Shown in pieces: positions 21,417 through 32,486 of a stretch of DNA of 64,000 nt. Position 1 is the first letter of the stretch. Every line of letters begins with the position of its first letter. Where the stretch lies: assembly GCA_021521415.1 (NCBI GenBank), contig JAIQDT010000190.1, positions 2,728,001-2,792,000 on the forward strand, given 5' to 3'. The stretch is from Bidens hawaiensis. Its lineage: Eukaryota; Streptophyta; Magnoliopsida; Asterales; Asteraceae. A program made the position numbers and the translations under genes. The notes under the pieces are model-generated. The model had not been told where the DNA came from and searched no databases. It was given only the letters and a program-made list of their open reading frames with translations.

Positions 21417-21883
21417 TACTCTCTAGATGCTTACATTTACACACGAAGAGATCTGGATCATGAATGCGCTGATGATGCATTGCTGTGCTGAAAGCATCTT
21501 TCCTTCTAATACGTATCGTAGTTTGTTTTTTATCATTTACCTGCAGATCATAAACGAATATCATACCACTTGGATCATGATCTAAACGAATATCATACCA
21601 CTTGGATCATGATCTCATTAGGATTTAAAAATCTTTATACATGTATGAGATTAAATAATACGTATCCGAATTATCTGAAACTACATACACTTTTTACAAA
21701 ATCACATACCCCTTTGACAAGTTATGATGGCACTAATGGCATTCAAGATCTTTTGTTTTCATATAAATTGATAGATTTGAAAGAATATGATGGTATTTTG
21801 TTCAAATTTGAAACTTTTGTACAAATAGAATGTCTTAATTTAAGGGTTAAGTTATTCTATAAATGGAAATAAAGATGGGAATA
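21417..21883. other. Right 10-bp target duplication and anonymous intergenic DNA
   Basis: The right copy of TACTCTCTAG is at 21417-21426. A 32-bp unit is then repeated in tandem at 21552-21583 and 21584-21615. A 100-codon plus-strand open frame starts in this repeat (21570-21872), but it has no recognisable motif, is AT-driven and is not called as a gene. Confidence 0.5.
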
Positions 21884-22471
21884 ATGAGAATGATTTGTAG
21901 CTATATAAAAAAAACCTTTCAAAAAAATTAAAAATAAATAAATAAATAAATCATAACTCAAAATTTAATAAGAAAATAAAAAAAAAGTAAAAACACAAAA
22001 ATGTTTCCACCGTTTTTCTCATTCTAAAAAACACACACACACACACAATGGTAAGTGAAAAAAATCGTTATGTCTTTTTGTTTATAATTGTGTTTTGTGT
22101 TTTTTTTTCGTCTTGATTGTATCTTTTTTCCTTAACATTATGTCTTTTTTTTTGTATAATGTTATGTTACTTAATATTGTGCTATATTTTGTTCGGCATT
22201 ATGTTATATTTTGCGATCTATTGTGTCTTTTTAGTTATAATTGTGTCTTTTGTTCATTTTCGTCATTGTGTTTTTAATCACGACATTGTGTCTTTTTGTC
22301 AGTTTTAATTTTTTAATTTTGTTATGAACCAGAATGATGGCGGAAATATTTTAGTTTTTTAATTTTTTTCGTTTTTTATTTATAATTTGAGTTGTGATTT
22401 TTTTATAATTTTTTTGTATTTATTTTTAAAGGGTTTTTTGTGTGGTCACAAATTCTTCTCACACTTCTCAT
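21884..22471. mobile_element. AT-rich fold-back (MITE-like) element
   Basis: About 130 bases at the left starting ATGAGAATGATTTG are mirrored in inverted orientation at the right ending CTTCTCAT, with matching strings such as AATCATAACTCAAA against TTTGAGTTGTGATT. The centre has a CA microsatellite near 22030-22046 and repeated TTGTGTCTTTT words. No ORF of value. Transposition class is not determined because no clear target duplication was found. Confidence 0.6.
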
Positions 22472-23081
22472 TTTTGTCTTCCTTTATAGTTTAACTTTAC
22501 CCCGTAATTTAAACTACAACATCTCCATATTATACTTTTTGGAGATATATATATTCTTAATAATATTATTAATAATATATAAAAGTTAATTAGACAGTAA
22601 TTTTAATTTTTATTATTTCAATGCAAAGTTTAATAAACCAAGCTGCAACTAATATATAGACAAAAACAAAAGTTTTTTTGAATTTAACTCGGTTTTCAAT
22701 AAACTTTTACAGAAAGATTTAAAAAACAAAACACTGTGTAAGTATGAAAAATTGTTAGATATTATACGTTATGAAATGAAATTTAACTTAATTGGTAAAT
22801 GAAACCTTAAAAACAAAAGAAAATATCTTTTATGGATATGCTGAATATAAAGGATTATTATTAAGTGATACTAACACCCATAAAACTACAATTTATGAAC
22901 AAAATTAAAATATAAATTAATGAAACAAAATAATAACATGTTCTCAAAATACTTTCTAAACAAAATTTATTATAGTTTTCACAAGGCTATGGAAATTGAT
23001 AACCTCACGTCCAGACCATTTTTTTCTCATCGTACATTAATTACTTTTTTGAACACTAATTAATATTTAAAGTTAAGTTAG
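22472..23081. other. AT-rich DNA downstream of the host gene
   Basis: No gene seen. On the minus strand AATAAA at 22966-22971 lies about 110 bases past the stop codon of the five-exon gene and is the best candidate polyadenylation signal. Confidence 0.5.
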
Positions 23082-25622
23082 TTATTTTTTTCTTGGCCAG
23101 AAACTCTTCAAGGACAAACACCCACTCTTTTGCTTGCACATGCAACCATATCTCTTCATTTTATCTTCATCATCTTCTTTTGTTTCTTCTTCTCCCCCCG
23201 CATCTTCTTCCTGTACATGAAAGCTACAACTCAATATATTCACATGCTTTTCATTTTACCCAAATTTTAAACTTACATATTATACAACTTGTAGCCACTT
23301 TATGTCATGACATTGTGAATTTGCATATTTATAACCTATTAGCTATTATAATAAAATTAATAAATATGTACACATAATATATAACAAGAATCATTTAAAG
23401 TAAAATATTTTATAATGATTTCAGTTGAATTCTAAGAATTTATATCTCGATCTTAAATTTATGTGCAACAAACAAGCTTGTTTAGACTCGGTAGTTGGCT
23501 CGAGCTCGATAAGTAAAGCTCGGGCTCGGGCTTGTATACTAAACGAGCTTACTTTTAAGCTCGAGTTTGGGCTCCGGCTCATTTAAGCTTGGCTCGATCA
23601 GACTTTTTCACGAGTCATTCTCAAGTAGCTTGTGAGGGGCTCAGCTCGGCTCGTTTGCATCAATAAAGTACTAGATAATTGAAGAGTAAGTCGTAAAAAT
23701 ATGTAAGCCCTATAAAGCAATGATAAGTGAGGAGGGAGAAAAGATGTCATGATGTTCAAATATCTTCTGAATAGTTGATTGAACCCTTTTGTTTCATGTA
23801 TTGTTCTTCTTCCCCAATGTAGGTCTACTTTTCAAAAAGCTGATTTTATACGTAAAAACAACTTTTTTAGAATAAATGCTTATTTATTTTAAATATTATT
23901 GTAAGAAATCATAATAGTAAAACCAAAACTTTTCCTGCTGTTGAATGTACCAGGGTACCACAGATTAAGAAACTTACAATGCATGATGCTTTTGGGTTTA
24001 CCCTCTAGCTTTTAAAATAATGGGCCCCACAAAATTTTTATTTTGTTTTCTTTGCAATAATATATTTTTGCCGTTCAAAAAAATATAATAATTTATACAT
24101 TCGGTCTATAATTTACCAAAGGGCAATATTTCGCTACTGATAATTATAAATTCAACATATGTTTGATAAAAAAAAAATTCAAACTTGCTATAATAAATGA
24201 AACAATATCTGATACTTTCAAATATCCAACATTAAATTCATATAGCATAAATTTAGAATACCACACGTTCCAATATGTCAAAATCAACAATAATTTTCAT
24301 AAATAAAATACCCGACTTTCAAATATTTGAATTCAAACTACATTTTCCGGTAGTAACTTTAAGTTCATATATTAAAACTTTGCATATAAAAATCTTATAA
24401 TTAGTTTTAGAAATTAGTAATTTACCTTGAACTTGGGTTTCGACTTTTTCTCCAATTCTGAGTTCGAGTTTGATGCCGAAGAATCTAGGTTCATATCGAA
24501 CTTAATTGACCTCTCTTGTATCGAAGGTGTAGAAGTCGGGCTCGGGCTCAGGCTCAGGCTCAGGCTCTTCTCGTCTACCTGACTTTGAATTCCCATGTCT
24601 CGTTTCATCGTCATCATCATAGTCATCGTCATCAGCCTCGCATCAATTTTATTTTCCTTGGCCTCATGTTCATCTGTGTACCCATCCACAACTTAATTTA
24701 TTAGCGAAATATAAACACAAAAGAGTAATAGATCACAATGAAAACAAGCATGCTTTATAAACCTTGATCAATTGGATGAATATTAGCAAGCTTTTGAGGT
24801 TGGATTCTTGAAGAATGATGGATTAAAGGTGCAGACATTGTCATTCTATTGGTTATGTTTCGGAAAGATCGGCCGTTCATAAGTGTTTTCGACGATAAAC
24901 ACTCCATTGGAACTTCACCCGAGAGCGGGTTGCATATGTACCTTTCCGCTTCGTTCCACTTCGAATTCAACGCGAATCCATCCGCCGGTGACATGTACTC
25001 CCAGGTGTTTACTGATCTCAGTTGCAATGCTGTAGGTTTTTAAAAATAAATCAATTATCACGCATTCATAAACAAGTTTGTTTATAAAGATATTATGATC
25101 TGTAGATTCACCTTTGAGCGCATTTGTGAACGAGTAGGTAGACGGATCAATTTCATCTACATAGACCAATTTCATGAATACTAGTTAACGGATTCCAAAA
25201 TCGATCATTTGCTTAAAAAGAGAAAAAAAAAAGTTGCTTAAGACCCTAACACGTAACGATTTTTAAAGACATGAATCACGCATATAATAATTGAACCGAA
25301 GAGTTTTAGTGTAAAGAAAACTCTTCTATATATTTATTCTGGCCATTGTCGGACTAGCCCATTTCGTTGAGGTGTAAGCCTCCTAGCTGTTATGGAATTT
25401 ACCTTTGAGGGTGTAACCAGGCGAAGATGCGGTGCTGGAAATGGTGAAGTTGGAGCGGAAAGACTTCGACACGTCGTCTCTAAAACTCGAAATATGAGAA
25501 GCCGAGAATCGTCTTGACATGGTGTTTTCGCGGCTAATCATGCGGGCTTTGACACCCCATTCTTTCAAATATTGATCTGGTTTTCTTTGAGAGTTCAAAG
25601 AATATTTTGTTTCCATGACCAT
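23082..25622 (-). CDS. Five-exon plant gene, conserved protein of unknown function (308 aa)
   Basis: Reconstructed coding exons on the minus strand are 25622-25403, 25156-25112, 25029-24763, 24691-24426 and 23210-23082, totalling 927 bases with TAA at 23082-23084. Every intron is GT-AG and the phases agree at all four junctions; the last intron is 1215 bases. The predicted protein has a basic, serine-rich N-terminus (RRFSAS, residues 37-42), a conserved-looking middle (TYSFTNALK, WNEAERYICNPLSGEVPMEC, RSFRN), an exon-4 part with RDMG at 208-211 and an LSLSPSP repeat, and an acidic then Cys- and Lys-rich C-terminus (YGCMCKQKSGCLS, ending FWPRKK). I recognise it as resembling a plant-specific family without known function; remorin-like features are weak. 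It appears intact. Confidence 0.75.
23455..23665. repeat. GCTCG-rich repeat inside intron 4
   Basis: A cluster of GAGCTCG, GGCTCGGGC and GGCTCG words, in both orientations, in the large last intron of the host gene. It stands out by base composition and probably derives from a mobile element. No ORF. The rest of the intron is AT-rich. Confidence 0.5.
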
Positions 25623-25689
25623 GGGAGGAAAAAAAGGTTGGGATTAATATTGGAAGGTTTTTATGTACCTCAAATGACATAAAGACTGC

Positions 25690-25696
25690 TTTTATA
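25690..25696 (-). promoter_or_regulatory. TATA box of the five-exon gene
   Basis: TATAAAA on the minus strand, 68 bases before the start codon at 25620-25622, so a transcription start near 25660 and a short 5' UTR are expected. This supports the start ATG chosen for the gene. Confidence 0.6.
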
Positions 25697-25749
25697 AGAG
25701 TGACCAGGTGGCGTCTATTTGAATCTTGGTCGGATTTCGATGTTGGCAC

Positions 25750-26255
25750 AAAATGCCCAAAATCATTAATTCATCCGTCATTTATAGTATTAAATTGTGT
25801 TTTTTTTCTTTAAGTTTTTAATTTATTTATGTTGTTTTTTAGAACACACAAAAGGTTTTTATTTAATATCATAACACTCCATTGACTTGTTTTATTAACT
25901 GTTTATACAAAATTTAGAATATCTATTTATACAAAATATAAGTTAAATAGTATTTTAATATACCGTTTTTAAGTTTTTATACATTAATTAAATATGAGAG
26001 TTTGATTTCTAGTTTTATACAACAAAAACTATAAACTATGTATTGTTACAAGCAAAAGTCAATTGTAATGTTGATCCGCAATTTCATCTTTTTAAGGTCT
26101 AGTAAAGGTTTGTGTAGTGGGCGATATGTAGAGGAGACAGGGGGTGATTTTCGCTCCCCCCTGACAAACGGGGCGATAAAGAAGGGGAATAGGTTTTTGT
26201 CGCCGGCTTGTGTGTGTGTATATTCTTATTATATATGTTGTGTGTGATATATATA
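25750..26255. other. Upstream region of the host gene
   Basis: AT-rich sequence without a supported gene. Between about 26098 and 26215 lies a GC-richer piece with CAGGGGG and CCCCCTG arms separated by about 12 bases, which could form a hairpin and looks like a repeat fragment. Confidence 0.4.
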
Positions 26256-27590
26256 TAGGGAATGGTTCAATAGAGAAAATATATTATCGTAAGAAAATGT
26301 AAGAAATGAATAAGGGTCACTAGTTTTGTTTTAAGTTTAAAATGCTTAAAGCTAAATAAAGAAACTATTAATTATTCTCTTTCTTCAATTAATATAACTA
26401 ATAAACCATAATATTTATTTATTTAATTATTATAGCTAATTAAATTATTTTAATTAGAAAATATTAAGAACTCATTTATTTTTATAACTTATTTTTTGTT
26501 TCTTAAATTTTTATCCTACACAAGTATAATTTATTCATACATTAAAATTTCTTTATAATCAAAACTAATTTCTTCCAACTCAATATATTAATATCCATCA
26601 ACACATACTTACATTATGATAAATAATACCAAAAACAATTTTACATGTGTTTGCATTAGATATCAACAAAAAACATACAACGTACACAAAAACGTATAAT
26701 CTATACTTGTTCTAAGAATAAGAAAGCATATAACCTACACACGAAAAACATTTAACCTACACACAAAATTCATCATCAATAAAATACACACGCACACGAA
26801 AACATATAACTTACACACAAAAAACATATAACCTACACACGAAAATTTTATCTTACACAAATACAATTTATTCATACATTAATTTCTTTTAAAAACCAAT
26901 TTCTTCAAACTTAACATATCAATATCCATCACCACGTTGATACATTGTGATGAATAATACAAAAAACTATGTTACACATGGTTGCATTAAATGTCAGTAA
27001 AAAATATACAACCTACACAAAAACATATAACCTACACTTATTATAAGAATAAGAAAACATATAGCTTACATACGAAAAACATATGACATACGCATGTGCA
27101 GGGTATGTGTATCTTTGTGTAATTTATATAATTGTTGATGTCGAATTACATATGTAAGTTATATGTTGTACGTGTTTATTGCTCAAAACAAGTGTAGGTT
27201 TTATAACTTTGTGTAGGTTGTATATTTATTGAACTTAAATACGTTGATATATGCTAATATATTGAGTGAATTTTTTTTAATATAAAGAAATAGTATTATA
27301 TGAATAAATTGTATTTATGTTGAATAAAATAAAGAATGTTTAAAAAAATAAAACTAAAGTAGTGTTTTTATCTTTTTAATTATTATGGTTAAATTAGTTA
27401 GATATATTAATTAGAGATATTTATTATGGTTATATTAATTGTATTATTTGGAGAGAGAGAGTGCATTTATTGTTGCATTTACATCTTTTTTATTTATTTA
27501 TTTTTAAATATTTAAAACCTAAAATAAAACTAATGGCTCATATTCATTTATCTCATTTATTGCAATAATTTGATTTCTTTATTAAACTTA
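26256..27590. mobile_element. Large fold-back element with internal duplication
   Basis: About 200 bases at the left end (TAGGGAATGGTTC, then GGGTCACTAGTTTTGTTTTA) are mirrored imperfectly at the right end (TAAAATAAAACTAATGGCTC). The interior has a direct duplication with a period near 337 bases (26510-26846 against 26847-27080), rich in ACATATAACCTACAC words, some of which recur inverted near 27160-27230. No protein is encoded. It looks like a non-autonomous DNA transposon; class unresolved. Confidence 0.55.

Positions 27591-27591
<1 letters not shown>

Positions 27592-27621
<30 letters not shown>
27592..27621. repeat. TA microsatellite
   Basis: Run of alternating T and A separating two fold-back elements; such elements often insert in or expand TA tracts. 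Confidence 0.85.
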
Positions 27622-27627
<6 letters not shown>

Positions 27628-28136
27628 AGGATCATAAGAGAACCATTTGAAAATTGAAAACTTTAAAAATCATTTTAGACTATTAAAAAAACATCTAAAA
27701 AAATATTTAAAAAAAATCATGAAACAAAAAATAACAAAAAATTTAAAAAAGAAAATAAACCAAAATTATTATATTTCATTCCGGTTTCATAAAAAAACTA
27801 CGTATTATACACATGTGCATAATTTCATTTAATCTCTAGTTACGTAATGCACACATATGTACATTATCATATACCTTAAATTGTACATATTTGAATAAAA
27901 AACATGCATAAATTTTAAAAATAAGCATTATACATATGAGTATAATTTGGTTACACCGATATTTTTTTCAATTTTTTAATTTAACAGGGGTGACAAATAA
28001 ATTTTTTTGGTTTTTTTATTTTCGTGTTTTTTTGTTTTATATTTTTTTTTTATTTTTTGTTAAGATGTGTGTTTTTGTAGTCTAAAATGGTTCTCAAAAT
28101 TCTCAATTTCAAAATAGTTCTCACATGATCCTAATC

Positions 28137-28138
<2 letters not shown>
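27622..28138. mobile_element. MITE-like fold-back element, copy A
   Basis: Left end AGGGTAAGGATCATAAG, with AGAGAACCATTTG following, mirrors the right end CACATGATCCTAATC. The inverted arms extend about 75 bases and include a TTTTAGACTA block. Interior is A/T runs. Same family as the next element. Confidence 0.65.

Positions 28139-28183
<45 letters not shown>
28139..28183. repeat. TA microsatellite
   Basis: About 45 bases of TA repeat joining the two MITE-like copies. Confidence 0.9.
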
Positions 28184-28185
<2 letters not shown>

Positions 28186-28706
28186 ATCAGGATCATGAGA
28201 TAATTTTTTTTAAATTGAGAATTATTATAACCATTTTGGACCACAAAAAACACGAAAATAAATAAAATCATAAAATAAAAAAAAACATAAAAATGAAAAA
28301 AGTAAAAAAAAAACCAAAATTCTTATTTTAACATCCCGGTTTCATAAAAAAGTAAAATAAAATAAAAACTCGGTTTAGCCAAATTATATACATATATGTA
28401 TAATATGTACATTTATATGATTTTTTTATACACGGTATAATTTAAGATAAATGATTCTGTACATATGTGTATATTACGTAACTAAATATTAAATAAAATT
28501 ATACATATGTGTATAATACGGCGTTTTTTTAATGAAAACTGAATGAAATATACGAATTTTGTTTTTTTTTTACTTTTTTAAAATTTTTGTTATTCTTGTT
28601 TTATGATTTGTTTAAATATTTTTTTAAATGTGTTTTTAGTGGTTCAAAATGGTTTTCAAAGTACTCAATTTGCAAATGGTTCTCTTAGGATCCTTACCCT
28701 ATATAT
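28184..28706. mobile_element. MITE-like fold-back element, copy B
   Basis: Left end AGGATCAGGATCATGAG and right end CTCTTAGGATCCTTACCCT form inverted arms, with TTTTGGACCAC and GTGGTTCAAAA inside them. Its right arm, inverted, matches the left arm of copy A nearly base for base, so the pair also forms one larger fold-back structure, 27622-28706. Confidence 0.65.
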
Positions 28707-29490
28707 ATGGGGCTACAGTACCATTACACTCCTAAAACAAAAATCCACCATTTGCTGACTTGACGTCACATTACGCAAATCACCCAATTTTGTAGCCCCT
28801 CCACAAAACATAGTCTAATGATCTGTGAAACCAAATATTGTTAGTTTTATAATGATTAGTTAGTCTTCTAACTAAACTTGATGTGAGTGTAGAACTTCGA
28901 CTGAGAGAGAGAGAGGGGCAATGAATGTAATGAAACATTAGCATTAGCATAGTGAATCATGTAACACTCGGACGGAAAATAATAAATTTATTAGATAAAT
29001 TAAATACTTAAACTTATAATTTGCAACCTAGAAAATAATGATGTTTAAACTTGTAGGTTAACCTTGTAAAAACGCAAATTTTATAAGTTAAAAGCTAACA
29101 GTTTGTAAGTAACGAATTTTTTAAATTATAATTATTAATTTAAAGCATAAATTCGTTAAACAATTATTTTATCGTTTGTTATTAACACTAAAATCTATTA
29201 TTGATAACTTTAAGCCATACAATAATATTGAAAATAACATTTAGATGTGTATGTTTATTAAAAATCCATCAAAATTAATAACTTTTTTTTTGTTTGTAAT
29301 CAAATTATATCATAACATATTTATATTACTTAAAACATCATACAACGTTTACAAAGCCTAAAAATTAAAGGAACAATTGAAATCGGAAAATCCACTTATT
29401 GAAAACGTTATTTTGAATTCGATTACCCTATATATAACAAAACATATAATTTAACTAAAACTTTATTTAAAATATGAAAAAACTTAATAT
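28707..29490. other. AT-rich intergenic DNA
   Basis: No gene seen. GGGGCTACA at about 28710 and TGTAGCCCC at about 28792 form a 9-bp inverted pair enclosing about 75 bases, possibly a very small element, but no target duplication was found. Confidence 0.4.
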
Positions 29491-32307
29491 TTAATTTAAA
29501 AACTGGTCATCTAGATCATAGGAGGTACCACTGGTTTCTTTGATATTATAACTCCTCTTGAACATAGGAGGTACCACTGGTTTCTTCGTCTTGACAAACC
29601 AATGAACACATTCTTCTTTCCACCTCGGTTGTTCCTCCCATTCAGAATCACCCGACACACTATCATCTTGACTCAACTGTTCTTGACCACTACTCGGAAT
29701 ATCATGTTCAACACTATCATCCGGTATCTCACCTTCCTCTAAACCACTGTTAATCTCAATCTGTTAGCCAATCTTTTCAATCTCACTAAATCATAACACA
29801 TACTCGACCGTATCGTCCTCTTCATCCACCACAATGGTCTCACCACCTGCACTGCCAGACGGAGCAGTAGACTCCCCCTGAGATGTGGAAGCCCCAAGAG
29901 TTTGTTCAGTTCTTGGCAGCTCACCACATGCATCTTTCGATGCATTGGGATCATCATCTCTTTCCTCCCTCTTTTTTGTCCTCAACTCATCTCCCTTGCA
30001 GCTACTCTCCCCCTAAGATGCTAAGAAGTGTTTAAGACCACCAAAAAGTTTACCGTGCTCAGTCAAGAGAGACAACTGAATTTGATTTTCAGCTATGAGA
30101 CGTTGAATAGCCAGAGTTTGAATGAGATTGATCCTTGATTGCTCAGCTACAACACGTTCCAGAGCCGCTATCCGCTTTGAATATGACAAAGTAGTATCAA
30201 AGGCAAACGACATGTGAGAAATGTCCTGAGGATACGGTGGAGGGATACCCAAAGTTACTGGATTCTCTGACGTAGACGAAATAGTAACATGTGGTGGAAT
30301 TGTAACCGAGGACCCAACAGTTGCCACCAAAGTAGATTCAACAAACATTGCCACCACTTCAGATGTAGTTACAGTACGTTGTGGTAAGGAAACAATCTCT
30401 GGCGCTGAAATCTCAACCGTTGACAGTACAATAGACGGTGCTGACAAAGAGACCGTTGGTATACCAGATGTCACTAGTATCGAAGCAGATGAGGATGGTA
30501 CAAATATAGACATACTAGACAACTGTGGAGGAGCAAAGCGAACAACGCTCGAGCTTTCACCAGCCCTAGCCTTTTTAGATATACGGACTAGAGCATAGAA
30601 CTCTTTCTCATAATCAGAGTCACTGCCATTATCATAATCGTTCTTTCGTTTCCCCTGTATCCTTTCCTGTGTGGCGAGAACCCGTTGTGCCTTATTAGCC
30701 TCATCTATGGATGAATCAGATAAAGTTTCTTCAGAGTCCTCAGCTGATGTATTGACTGTCCCATAGACGTAGCAACCAAAGGAACCTGAACCCCAGACAC
30801 ATCAACCAACGAAGCTTGAAGTTCAGAAGCATCGACCGATGACATACCGAATATCCCTTTTGTTCCAAAAGCAACATCAATAAATACTTCCTCGGCGGCA
30901 GACATAATAGGGTCATTTACTGGAGCATCATGAACTGGAGCAACTTGGACTTGGGCATCTTGAACCACAGGAGGTGGTTGTATGATATCAACTTGTGGTT
31001 GAACAGGATCAGTAAATACATCATTTGGTGGAGCAACGTAGGCTGGATTCACAAGAGAACCAAATAAAGTTGTGTGCCTCGGGTGACGGTCAACGTTACT
31101 CCATGCGCTCGAAGTTCGACACTGAGCAAAGATTCTCTTCTTCTGTGACTTTTGCTTTTCCCTCGTCTAGTCTTTTATTTAACTCTTCTTCACTTTCTGA
31201 AGGGAAATTATCAATGTCTCTATCAAGCTTATCCATTTCCTCATCATACTCTACAGTCTTGGAGCATTCATATTGTTCAGCTTCTGGTTCAGTGAGTATC
31301 AGCTCCTCAGTAGCAGTATCTCCTTCATTCATTACTTCAGTTTCTACATCAGTCTGTATGTAAGTTAAGACATCAGTAGCTATATTAGTAGCAGCTACAT
31401 TCTCTTCAACATTTGTCTTTTCAATCCCATCCTCTGTCTCAACATTCTCTTCATCCCTTTGCACATTTACAATATCATCATTATAATCATAGTCCTGTTC
31501 ACAAACATCTGATCTATCACCTTCATACTCCTCGTCCTCAATCCTCCTCTCCTCACTACTCTCTCTCCATCATCATAATCAATCATAATCAATTTCAAAT
31601 TGTCTGCAGTCTCTACAACTGTTACAGTTTCAGTTTCAACATTTACACCAGAGACAGTTGGCATACTTTCAATCTCCCCCTGTTTTGGGGCAGCTAAGGT
31701 CTTCTCAATCTCCTGCTCCAGGGATTTGATTTTCATTTCTGCTCTGGCCAACTTCTCTATCAACATTACATTCTCCATTGTTATTTCCTCATTCCTTCTC
31801 TTCAGTTCAGCATTTTCTTTCAACAAGGTTAATAAGTCAGTGTTAGTGGGTGGTGTTGTAGGTGGTGATGTAAAAAATTGTTCATATTCCGGTTGTTCTG
31901 TGGTGTGAGTTTGGAATATGGATGGTGGTGGTGATTGTGTATGAGGTGGGCTTGAAATGAATGGATCAGTATGAATTGGACTTGTTGTTGGTGGTGTTTG
32001 TGGTGTTGGGGATATATGTGTTGATGTTTCAGGTTGGCTTATGGTTAGGGTTTGGGGTGGGGATTGAGTGGTTTGATGTGGTGGAGTTTGTGGTGGTGAT
32101 GGTATAATGGGTTGGTCAATGTGTGGTGGTGATTATGGTGGTGTTGGAATAGGTTGTTCTGGTTGCTCAAGTTGCTCCCCCTGATCAGGTGCATCAACAT
32201 CCATAGCTATTCCAGCTCCTCCTTCATCTCCATCATTATTATCATTGCCATCATCAGAACCATCATCATCACTCTAAACAGGCTTGGCGAAGTTGTCCGT
32301 AACTTCG
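29491..32307 (-). pseudogene. Degenerate acidic, proline-rich, coiled-coil coding remnant
   Basis: Minus-strand frames in order: an acidic D/G/N-rich start near 32270; a P/T/Q/S-rich stretch (32140-31860); a leucine-heptad-like coiled coil (KENAELKRRNEEITMENVMLIEK, 31750-31826, continuing to SLEQEIEKT); an acidic segment with EELILTEPEAEQYE (31096-31464); a valine/proline segment (30705-31052); an S/T/V-rich segment with a second helical part ALERVVAEQSRI (30013-30522); and a final part with EECVHWFVKTKKPVVPPMF (29491-29676). At least five breaks of frame occur. The composition resembles proteins associated with abundant Asteraceae retroelements, but I cannot name a family. Confidence 0.45.
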
Positions 32308-32486
32308 CTGCAAACTAACTTCACGTATAACCAAACATTAACCAACAAGTTCACCAATACAAAACGAACAATGTACTAATTACAGACATGATAAACTAAA
32401 GACTAATGAACTACTGGCACATTGCACCAACACATATGTCGCCAAAATGGTTAAAAATGAGTTAAAAGAGAGAGTGGGATACTCAC
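32308..32486 (-). other. Possible intron upstream of the acidic coding remnant
   Basis: On the minus strand CAG/GTGAGT at 32481-32489 is a near-ideal 5' splice site, and TTTGCAG ending at 32308 is a good 3' splice site, giving a 179-base intron in the 5' part of the remnant. No EST evidence is possible here. Confidence 0.35.

Noticed and set aside
21570..21872. 100-codon plus-strand ORF in the gene island
   Set aside because: It starts inside a 32-bp tandem duplication, lacks any motif and has no promoter or neighbour support.
24414..25622. Assignment of the five-exon gene to the remorin family from the RDMG and Ser/Pro-rich part
   Set aside because: The remorin C-terminal coiled-coil domain is absent from the last exon, so the resemblance is too weak to name the gene.
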